NCBI GenBank assembly: GCA_014607495.2
Contig: CP053152.1
Span: 6,076,001 to 6,140,000 of the forward strand
DNA: 64,000 nt
Reading direction: 5' to 3'
From: Carposina sasakii
Lineage: Eukaryota; Arthropoda; Insecta; Lepidoptera; Carposinidae
Part shown: in pieces, positions 37,501 through 49,500 of the stretch
Layout of the letters: every line of letters begins with the position of its first letter
Position numbering within the stretch: the stretch's first letter is position 1
Notes under the pieces: model-generated
Seen by the model: the letters and a program-made list of their open reading frames with translations, nothing else
Databases searched by the model: none
What the model was told of the DNA's origin: nothing
Made by a program: the position numbers and the translations under genes

Positions 37501-40500
37501 TTGTCAATTCACAAGTGTGACAATGGCGACCAATTGAAATAAACTGTGACAATTTATTGAGGCCATGGTATCGACACTTGCCACTTGATATGAAACGTAA
37601 ATTAACATATCTTCACAATTTAATGTTATAAATATGTATTTATAAAATTATTAATAAAGAAATGGAAAAAATTCCTCACCCGGGTGGGAATCGAACCCAC
37701 GACCTCTGCATTCCGCGTGACAGTGCTCTAACCACTGAGCCACCGGGTCAATTACTCGGATGACGAATTTTACCATCTCTTTTCTAAATTACATATTGGC
37801 AACGTTATTTTTCATCCCGATAGCTATACACTAGCCAAATCTCGGCAAACAAAGCTGAATCCCTCAGCACAATGTTTTTAAAGATGAAACGATCAACCAT
37901 ATCCTAACGGATTATATTAATGGAGAAGTGTTTTTATAAATTTATCTTAGTCAAGATATTATATATTATAAAATTATTAATAAAGAAATGGAAAAAATAT
38001 GTATATGTATTTTTTTTACATGTTATGGCTGCGTGCTCGTGCCATGTGAATAAAGTCTTCGCTACGAAATATGATGGCTACGAGTATACCCTTCCTAACC
38101 CTGTTGTATAAATTATTATAACTACCAGACTTATACATAGTTCATATCTGGCAATATCTAAAACTCTAAGCTGTTCTCTCTATAGAGGCAAAATAAAATA
38201 AAATCCTTGTTAGCTATTAAGGTCGATTCCGGCAGTGGATCTAAGCATAGGGACGGACAGACAGCGGCATGCGACTTTGTTTTATAATATGTAGTAAAAT
38301 ATTATTAAATAAATATTCAAGTTATTTATGTGATGTTGATGCTTTTATATTATATTTCACAATAAAGATTAGATCGATTTTTCATTAGGTATCTAGTTTT
38401 ATCAATTCTTGAAAGTGACACACAAGAGTATCGGTTATAAATAAAGTTGATGCGAGAGTTTCGAAAGGTCAATATTGCAAAGGGTGTTGACAACATACTA
38501 TTATTACAAAAAATACTCATTATTATCTTTTATAATTATAATAATGTTTTATCATAACTGAACCAAAGCATATAGGTATATCTTCATACTAATCCCATTC
38601 ATAGAAATGGGTAAATACCCTTTAACTTTTAATGTTTATTTTGTCGACATGTTGCCAAGATGGACTCAGGGGCATTGATAAAAAAATATATACTTAAATA
38701 AATTGCCTAGTCCTTTAAAAACCTTGTAGCAAGGCAATTCAGCAAGGTGTACCGCAAGCAGGCTCTGAATATACATAACGCATATTATGTTATCCTGCTT
38801 CCTTATTATTGCACATACATATGTGCGTTACTTACTTATTTATTTACTTAATTTTAATGGATCAAGGAGTGACCGCCTTGATGGTCATTCTATATCTACC
38901 TATACAGTTTACACAAGTTTTTATAGAAACAACACTGAAACATCCAAAGGATAATGCCAAGAAATGTATGAACTTTGGTACCCGTCTCAAATGGCTCTGT
39001 GAAAATACCTCCACACCTTTCGTACATCTATTTTTAAGCCGGATTAAATTTTTTTTAATACCTAGTTCGACCTGCCTACGACTACCTACAATAAAGAATA
39101 TGGATAATTTTTTAAAATCCTACACTCGTAAGGTAAGTATTTATACTAAATCCATCGAGATAGTTTCCCGTAGCGAAAGGCGGAAAAAACGGATTTCCTC
39201 CACCTACTATAATTGCCAACGTGCATATACATCAATAATATTTCGGACATGAGTAAATAAATAAAATTGAGATACATTTTACTCATAATACAATCCAACA
39301 TAGATAGACTCAGTAGAGTATCTGTGCCAGTATCCAGCTATTAGATAGGTATAGTTTGGAAACAAATGAGATATCATGAAGTTATCATATTAAATCATGC
39401 TATTTGCTAGGTATGTAACTGCGAATGACAGAATTGCGATAAGATAAGCAAGCCTAACAAGACAAGGCAATAAGACATTTTTGTGAATCATATGATTTTT
39501 TGTCGAGTATGTAAACAACAAACGGGAAATCGTTAGCAATTCTAAAATACTAGGAACATTTTTGAAATTTGGCATATATGTAGGAAGTGGGACTATTTAT
39601 CAGACATGCTTTTTTTTTAAACCAGAAAAAAATGTTCTGTTTACAAGGACGGAGCCACAGGACATAACAAGTATAATAATAACAACATATCTAACTTGAA
39701 GAATTACGTTAACTAATAGGAAGTAAAAATTAATAGTATGAACCGTGGTTATTATAGCGTTATACTAATCATTTATTTATACTAGTTACTAGCTGACCCG
39801 GCAAACGTTGTTTTGCCATGTAAAAGGGGTTGATCCTAGAGGGGTGAAAATTCATGGTTGTATGTATTTTTGTATGCTGTATCATAAAAAAATAAAAACA
39901 AAAAAATTTGTCAAAATTTAGGGGTGGACCACCCTTAACATTTAGGGGGATGAAAAATAGATGTTGTCCGATTCTCCACCCTAACCGATATGCATGCAAA
40001 GATTTACGAAAATCGGTCGAGCCGCTTCGGAGGAGTTTAACTTCTAACACCGTGACACGAGAATTTTATATATTAGAAGATATCTCTCAACCTACACGTG
40101 GTCTACACCAAAAAATTTTATTAACAAAAATAGCAAAATGGCCACCAAGATACGCTTAGTGGCTTTGGACTTTGGCATATCTCTTTATGCTAACACATAG
40201 GCCGACGTATTTACTTTATTATTTGTAATACAGAATAGTTTTATATTTAAATCAATAAGCTAATAAACTAATAAGTAAGTATTGTCAAGGTTGAAAAAAT
40301 TGTATTTATTATTCAGCAGGAAAACAATTATTTTTCAGTCTGCGGCGGTAAAAGATGTTCGATTCTGTTGATGATGAGGTCATCCGTGAGCGACACAAAC
40401 GACAGACAAGGCAAACTAAAACCTCGCAGTTTTGTCTACAGATTTAATAATCAGTGGTTCCCAAAGTGGTCCCAAATGGGGGTTAACAATTAATTTGTAT

Positions 40501-43500
40501 GTGGTGAAGGCCTGTAGGAGGTCCACCAAAACCAGTTAACTTTTAAAAGGGGTCTATGAGAAAAAAGTTTGGAAATCATATTCCAACCGTAGACTCTATG
40601 AACTTATTCTATCATTAATTGCCTACCTCTATAAAGTATTCCGTGCCTGGTCTTATTCGAGTTACAATTTCTCTTACGCGTCCTCAAAATTGACTAAAGA
40701 AGTACCTATTACCTAAAGACCTAAACACTAATCATGACTTGAAAAAACGAATAACTTGATCGACCTCATCAGCAATCGCAAACACAATGTAAACAACACG
40801 TAAAACCGCAGCCCTAAAACTAGCTAACATATTTGGATGGAATGCGTAAAAGTACAATATTTTCGATTTTATACCTCCATGAAAATTCATTCGGAAACCC
40901 CTATGTAACCGTATAGCCTCATTCTGAACGTTAATGTGTGTAGGCTCATTGCCCTGAACCACTGGCGGCTCGTCCTAAGGAGCGCTGGTGCGGTGCACTC
41001 CCACCCACGAAGATTACATAGGCAATCTATATTTCTCTATATTTATAACTAGTGACCCGCCCTCACTTCGCTTCGGTACATATCCTCTAAAATTTGGAAT
41101 TCCCGTTTGTCCCGTTCCCGTGGAAATTTCGGGAAATAAGTCCTCAGTGCTTTCTTACACTCCCTACCGAATATACCTGTCATATTTCATCATTATGTGT
41201 CAAGTGGTTTGCATAAAAATTGGGAATTCCCGTTTGTCCCGTTCCCGTGTGTATTTCGGGAAATCCGTTCTTAGTGCTTTCTCGCACTCCCTAACGAATA
41301 GACATGCGATTTCTGCTTGTGTGCAGTGTCTGCACACACTCCCTACCAAATTTCATCATTATATTGTGTCAAGTGGTTTTCATTAAAATTGGGAATTCCC
41401 GTTTGTCCAGTTCCTGTGGGAATTACGGGAAATCCGTTCTTTGTGCTCCCTAGCAGTCCCTATTCGGGAAATATGTTCTCGGTTCTTTCTTACACTCCCT
41501 ACCGAATATGTGGTTTTCGTAAAAACTTAAAATTCCTGTTTCTGCCGTTCCCATGGGAATTTCGGGAAACCCGTTCTTAATGTTTTTTTACACCCTGTAA
41601 CAAACATACACACCAAATTTATTCTGTGTACGTCAAACGGTTTATTTTTATACTTATTGAATAAGCTTATATTCCGGTACAGTGGAAATTTCGGTAAAAA
41701 TTTGGAATTCCTGTCTGCCCCGTTCCCATGGGAATTTTGGGAAATCCGTTCTTAGTACTCTCTTATACCTCCTAACGAACATAAACACCAAAAGGTTTTT
41801 TTTTACTTTACTTTTGTTTTTGTTTTACATGTGTCCGTTTCTTCGTGGGGTCATGTAGGTATCTTGTTTTCGCAATTCTTTTTGATTTTGACTAATTTTA
41901 CACTCGTTTTTGAGGATTTTCCCGACGATTCCATTCATCATCATAAATTCAGAAATCATCAGTACTAAAAACAATGGCTGTATGATGCTATATTCCTCGT
42001 GCTCTTTCTTCGGGATAAACCAAAGAAAAAAAAAACAAATTTCATCTGTTATCTTGTGTCATGTCATCTGTACGTCACAGAATAATAAATTCCCAGAACC
42101 CGTGATCACGCACACTTTTGAAGCAACTTTTTAGTATGTCAAATTTTTATCTTACTGTATCTAAAATACTGATAATATTTATCGAGCTCTAGCGATCGCG
42201 CTCCAATGAAACGAAATTTGGTACGATTCCTAGTACTGTATTCAATGAGTGCGAAAGAGACATACCGACATAGGCCGGCGCGTGAAACAGAAGATTTCAT
42301 ATGAAAAATTAGCCTTATATGGAGCGCCACTCACTTTAATTCGCGTATGTGGCCACTAGAGGTCGCTTAGTCTGAGTTAGATATAAACAAATATAAACAA
42401 AATAGTAAACTAAAGAGAAATAAGAAAATACGAAGAGAACAAGAAAATGGCACTACTGCTGAAGATGATAAAACAGCAGAAAATGTTTTAGTCAAAGAGA
42501 ATCCTAATCTGACGCGGGAAAAGGCAATTCGAGAGGATGTTGACCAGTAGCACTAAATCCTGTCTTCTCAAAAATCTTTGAGAAGGTAATACACAACTCG
42601 CTATATGACTACTTTGAAAAGTATAGTATATTAGCAAATGAACAGACAGGATTTAGGAAAAACAAGAATATAAATGGTGCCATCCTTAAATTTTTGGGAC
42701 ATGTCATGACAGGTATAGATAACAACAAGCCTGTCTGTGCTTTATATATGGATCTTACAAAAGCCTTCGATTACGTTGACCATACCATTCTATTAAACAA
42801 GTTGAGCGCATATGGTGTTCGTGGTAACACTCTTCAATTAATGAAGTCGTATTTAATGGGAAGGTCGCAGGCAACCCTAGTAACCAGAATTTGTTTAAAT
42901 ACTAGAACTGAAGTCAAATATATGTCTGATACTAAACAGGTACGCTATGGCGTTCCACAAGGTAGTGTTTTGGGTCCACTTTTGTTTATTCTATACATTA
43001 ACGACTTTCCCAAAATAACTAATCACCCAATGTCGCTATTTGCTGACGACAGCACTGTAATTTTCGTGGGAAATGACATAAATACTTTTGAACAAGAGAT
43101 TAATAACACATTAAAAAATATAGTACACTGGACGAGCTCAAATAATCTATTAATTAACTTTGACAAAACACAAATAATGACATTTAATAATCGGAAAGTA
43201 ATATGCAACAAACTTGACATTAATTATAATAATAAAAATATTCACAAAATTGCCGTTACAAAATTATTGACAGTAACTTGAATTGGAAGGCCCACATTGA
43301 AATAACAAGCAAAAAAATAAATTCGTTCTCATACGCGATACGAATGTTGACAAAGGTTGTAAACCAGTCAGCGGTTCTAACAGCATATCATGCATATGTC
43401 GCATCAACAATGCGATATGGAGTTATTTTTTGGGGTAATTCAACTGACAAAGACATTATATTCAAGTCTCAAAAAAGGTGTATTAGAGCAATGGCTAACC

Positions 43501-46500
43501 TAAAGCAAACGGACAGTTGCAGACCTTATTTTAAAAGTTTAAACATATTGCCACTCCCATGCATGTACATCTTGGAGATTGCAATGCATGTTAAAAATAA
43601 TTTAGACTCATTTTGTAAGCTAAAAGGAGAACGAAACAAACATAAGATATGCATGCCGCACTGTAAATCTGCAATGTTTAATAATAGCGTGTTTGGTATG
43701 TTTCCTAGGATTTACAACAAACTGCCTGCAAAATTATGTAAGATTGATAATATATATTTATTTAAGAGTCAGCTTACAGAGTTATTACTTAACGATGTAT
43801 ATTACTCTGTTAATGAATTTCTTTCTTCGAAATTTGATAGAAAATTTATATGAAATTGTGGACATGCCTATTATGTATGGAATTAGCATATTTCTATTAT
43901 TGAATGGTAAATTTAAATTTTGATATTGACATTGAAATAGTAGTTATTGACATATTGAATTTCTGTTGTTACTTATTGTTAAATAGACATTTTTTTATTA
44001 GAATTTATTAAACCAACTAATGCCTGCTTGTTGTTAAATTGTATGAAATAAAAATTTGCATGTCAGATATGACGAAATATGTAGAACGCTTGCTGTAAAT
44101 ACAAATAATAACATGTATATATACACATATTTGAGCAAATAAACATATTGATTGATTGATTGATTAGAATGCGATATGGTTGTCTTTAATGTGTTTCATT
44201 ACATAGGTCATCTGAATTTTTATAAGTGTACGGTTGAACTTGCACCATCCCATACGTTAATAAGGGAGTGAACACCCATCTAAAAATGTCAGCAGCCGCC
44301 TCTGCCTTGAACACAAGATAAATATACGCATAGTAAGCAGGCAGATACACGTACACGTTCCACGGTTTCGTCTGGAATTTTCTTCAAAAATAGAAATACA
44401 CCTTATACGAGTAATAAAAATGTATTGTGCTAGTGACATCCTCACAGGTATGAAATATTTTATGGAGAGACTAAATCTCAGCCATAACGATTCTTCAGTA
44501 TTTGTTAAGTTTTAGTTGTAATTAAAACACAGAGAACTTTTGATTTTAAAACAACTGTAGGAAAAGCAAATAAACTATTTGATTTATTATTGGCACTAAG
44601 AATAAATTACGAATCAAAAGATATCTTGCAGCAAGACCACTGAAAACTAATATTTTAGTTAATAAGCCAGCAGGAATAGATAGGGGAATCACGGGGAATG
44701 ATAACACTTTTTGATCTAAAGACCTTGAATTTTGATTTGTTTATACAACATTACGCTACACCTATCATTATTAAATCTGCTGGGATATCAAGAGCCATCC
44801 ATATCAGCATATAGATAACCTAAGATATGTTGAGTTTATTTACGTAAGTACATTAAATTACTCTTTACATTATTTAATTTAATACTATTAGATTACTATT
44901 TTAAAACAAGGGCATTCAATGTTTTCAGCCCTGGCGATTTGAAAAATCTGTGACAAAATGACTTTTAACATTGCTTTTAATTACAATAAAGGTACGAAAT
45001 TTAATTATACGATGCAACAAAATTCTGTAAATTAAAAAGGTAGGTATTGAATAGGTACCTATTATTTAGTTGTACAAAACTGACGTTGTTCCAGTTCCAA
45101 CTTATAAACGTGCCTTAATTTTGTGGTGTCTTCGCATGTCATGCCCAAATTGTTAGACAAAACGAAGCCAATTTAGATTGATATAAATCTGTTCATAGTG
45201 TCTTTCTTACAACTGAAATGATAAACATGGTTTTAACCGAATTTATAAAAGTAACATTGTTTGATGAAAATAAATCTTAATAAAGTATCTCATAATTTTT
45301 ATAAATAAATTATCTTAATCATAAAATGCCATGAAAAATGCAGTAGTTAACAGCTAAACAAATTAGCTTAAAAATCTGGAAAGATTTTGAATAATGAAGC
45401 CTTACAAAAGCAGTCAAAGTTACTCGCTCGGTCAGTTAATTATAGATCTTGAGAACGTCGAATCTTATAAGAAGAGGTTTAATCAAGGCTTGTTACGTTC
45501 AAAAACACATGGAATCCGGGGAAGACTTTAGAAATCAATGTTCCTCAATATAACGTCAGAGACTAGGCTAGTCTAGTCACTATTGATATGGTCCTAGCTT
45601 TAGGAATGTCTAGAAGCAAACTATTGACCGGCTCTGACGTCATATACATAATAGTAACTTACTAGACTATTGGTAATCCTTGAAACTACAAAAATGGAAA
45701 CACGCTAAAACACAGACAGAATTTTGGTACCTACTCGTACGTAGGTAGACTGAGTGTCGATTTAGTAGAAATTTAAGATAACTTACTTTATTTATATTAA
45801 ACGAATCTTAATTTCTTTTTATCGTTATGACCCTACCCGAAAAATGTATTATAAAACCGGGAACCTACCAATAAATAATACCGGAGATTATTTATTATTT
45901 TATATCGTGAAATTATTTTCTAAAATACAAATATGTAGGTACATGCTTCACGCTTCAGTACAGTAAATACCGCGTCCGAAATTTTTAGTCAAAGCGCCCA
46001 TCACCATGTAGGTTTAGTGATACTCGTAGTAGCTTATTGAGATTAACTGTTTGACAAGTCTTTGGGTAATCTGAATATGATGTAAAACATAATTCTTTTA
46101 ATCCTGGAATTAGTTTTTAGCACGGTAAAAAGGTACAAAACTGTAACAGAAAAGAAACGATTAAAAAAATAAAGAGAGCCTACCACATAATTAGCCTACG
46201 GCACCGGTCACCAACCCGCCTGCCCAGCTTGGTGTCTATGGGCAAAACCCCCCCTGTGGCAGTAGCTTTGTGGCGTGGCCCTGGGGGAGGCCTACGTCCA
46301 GCAGTGGACTGCAATAGGCTGAAGACGAAGACGACCACATAATTACGTACTATGTATAGGAAAGTAGTTGCAGATTAAATTTAAGTTATTGACTTTTACT
46401 TGATTAAAATAACTAACTATAAAGTTTCACATTTTCTGTTACTACTATAGACATTATGTTTAAAGTTAATTTGTACAACTAAGGTACCTAAGGGTTTGTA

Positions 46501-49500
46501 GAAATACTAGTTTTATTAACCCAAAAACCCTGAAAAATGTTGTAAAGCCTATAAAAACCTCTATGATTTTATTATTGTACGGCCTAAATAAACGTAGGTA
46601 GGTACGTACCATTGTTTTATTGCAATCTTACACTCGAGCATATACAGCGATAAAATTTTATATCCACCTTGACTTTTTCGCTTATGACTCTGACGTCATT
46701 TATTTCGTTGACTAATTAGCTCTGCGGCACATTTAGACATTTTTACATCTCCAAGGTGTTGATTATTCATTGGATGACAATTGCAATACAATAAATCAGC
46801 CTTAACAGCCGTGCCAATATGCTTACATTGGCAGAAGCGTAATCACATTAGCTGATAGTTTCCACGTCATAACTATGCAGGCCCAGGCCTGTGGCTCCTA
46901 TATGGCAAACATCTCAAACTGTATATGCAACGACATAAGCGTTCTACTTCTAATAATAACTTTGTTTAGAGGTAGAATGGCAAAGTTACGTTTTACCCTA
47001 AAAAATAGCCGCTCTAAGGGTCGGTACATATCTGACGGAACATGCGTCGCGTATTATCGGTCGCGTAACGCCAGAACAGACAAAATGTATAGAAAAACAC
47101 TCGACCGTTCACACTCAACCGATGATACGTTAGTGCGTCGAGCGTACGTGTACCTGGAGATACGCTCGACGCATCTTCCGTCGGATATGAACCGACCCTA
47201 AAGGCTTAACAAACTTCTTGCTAACAGAGTTTAGCTCGTTATATGGACTTGAAGCTGATTGATCCATTGATCCGAAGTTTTTTGTAAGATAACGTCAAAA
47301 TAAGAAAAATGTGTATAAAATCTAAGACTGGCTCCTACTAAAATAACAATAAATTGTGGCAATAAGTACCGACGCGACTGTACTATGAGCCACAGTCTAG
47401 CGAAATTCTCCAGACAGAGAGTGTTTTATTATGTTCGGTGGTTTGGTACGAATTATTTTCTCAGTTTATTAGCACGAGTGCGAGCGAAGACGACACGAAC
47501 AGTCGAATCAGTGTGCAAATGTCTTTCTCCAAGTGCTTTACTACTTTAGTAGTACACTGTGGTACGAGTAGAGCGCATAACCATGGAATAAAACCATTAG
47601 CGGTCGGGGCATTAACTCTTCAAATAACACAAGGCCAAAGGGTTTAATCGTCACAATTAAATTGTATGCATGCGACTCACTCTTTGCAATTTATAATTTT
47701 ATTAGTCGGGTGGAGAGCATCGCGTTCGCAATACGATATAGCTATTCTAGTTACGCGATGAATACATGCCATGCGCATGATTACTTACATGCATCGTGTC
47801 AATGCAATCCCTAGGGCAATTTGTTCCTGTACCTATATAATACTTCCTGGAAATATTCCTGTTACTGTATGGATGGCATGACAATGTTTGGAAAGTTCAA
47901 ACTACTGGTGAAAACAGCTGTATTTACCACGTATCATTATGATGCCTCATGGCTGGTATTGGTTTTTAATCAATTTTCGATGCAATACAATTATGTTAAA
48001 TTTTTATTAAGTACCTGAAGATAACGCTAGAGCTCTCATAGATTTATTTATCAAGTGTAATAACGTATAGTTATTTGGGCACTAACATCACATAAATTTG
48101 AGTGTAGCCTTCTACTTACGAGCCCTAAATAATAAGTGAAGCGTTTTAAGTTCTTGGAAATATTACGGGAAGATAGCCAACTACATATTTTGCAGGGTTG
48201 CGTTGAACAATCCTATTGTGCCATTATTAAGTTTTATTGTAGACATTATTTTCTATATTGAGCCAAACTTTGATCCCATTGTGTCCGCCATTTTCACACG
48301 GTGAGGTTTATTAACCGACTTCAAAAAGAGAGGTTATCAATTCGTCTGTTTTTTTTTATTTTTTATGTGTGTTACCTCAGAACTCCGTCATTTATGAACC
48401 GATTTCAATTTTTTTTTATAGTTTGTCATGGTATGCTTCCAAGTTGGTCCCGAATCGAGGGCAATCATCAAATAGTAGTGGACTGCAATAGTCTTATGAA
48501 GATAATTATATTAAAATTATTAATAAAGAAATGGAAAAAATTCTTCACCCGAGTGGGACTCAAACCCACGACCTTTGCATTCCGTGCAAGTGTTCTCACC
48601 AATTATATTAATTGTGTTAAGTCGTGTAATTATATGTTGCGTTAAGCCGTGTCCGAAGTAAGATGGTTATAGAGGAAGAGGTAGACATGAGAGTAACGAG
48701 ATGACGGATAATAGGAATAAATGAAAGAAGAGTACCTACATATTCCACCGACCCCAAATGATTGGGAACAGGGCAGGAAGAAGTAGTGTATCTAATTATA
48801 TGTTGCTTATATTGTCAGACGTAAAATTTCGAAGCCTAGTCATTTCTCTCAGTGCCCTTTCGTCATGTGGCCGATTTAATCATTTGCTGGCATCTAAATC
48901 TGACAATATTATGCCTTCTATACTTCGTACACGGCTTAACGAAATATATATTTGCCCTTTAGTAAAATTTTACTTTAGTAAGCTCGAGTTTTGGCTCAAA
49001 GGGGAGAAAGTCGGTTTTTCGTTTTAAAAAAATTATTCATCATACTAATATTGTCAAATTGCAGGCAAGTACTGAAGGCGAGACACAGTAATGAATACCT
49101 CGATACCTATTCGTAGTAAACATTTGGTTGAACAACGTTGCGGAGTTGGTCCCTGCATGCAACAATGTTGATGACAGTTGATCAACATTGTCGCAATATA
49201 GTGATGTTTTTCAACAGTTTTCATCGGGCAGTGAAAGTAAGTTGATACTCCTGCAATACGATACATTGCCAGCACATGTAGCAGTGACAGTTTTTACAAT
49301 AAATTGAATGTACAAATTAAGTATGTGCTTGCCCAATGACGTCGAAATCAAAACAAAGATTAGGTCCAATCCAACAATGAATGAATGCGTTTGTAAAGAA
49401 CTTAAATAATCATAGCATTGAGAAAGTAATGAAGTCAGTAACCTATAGATACGTACGTATTTAACATGGTTCATTTATATTGATAATGGAAAATATAATG

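Larger units (their letters stand above)
35271..39780. other. Large intron, proximal part
   Basis: No gene is supported. It contains SINE-like segments (36575-36660, 37641-37750), a palindrome (37233-37287) and a repeat at 38160-38300. The 147-codon ORF at 38809-39252 has no recognisable motif. Confidence 0.5.

Noticed and set aside
37681..37750. A tRNA gene on the minus strand
   Set aside because: A and B boxes and T-arm are good, but the anticodon arm is irregular and the body and tail are shared with other copies, so it is a SINE.
38809..39252. 147-codon plus-strand ORF with a hydrophobic start
   Set aside because: The composition looks like chance in AT-rich DNA, with no domain and no splice or promoter support.
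40988..41580. Two ORFs of 132 and 87 codons
   Set aside because: They read through the tandem repeat units; the repeated sequence explains them.
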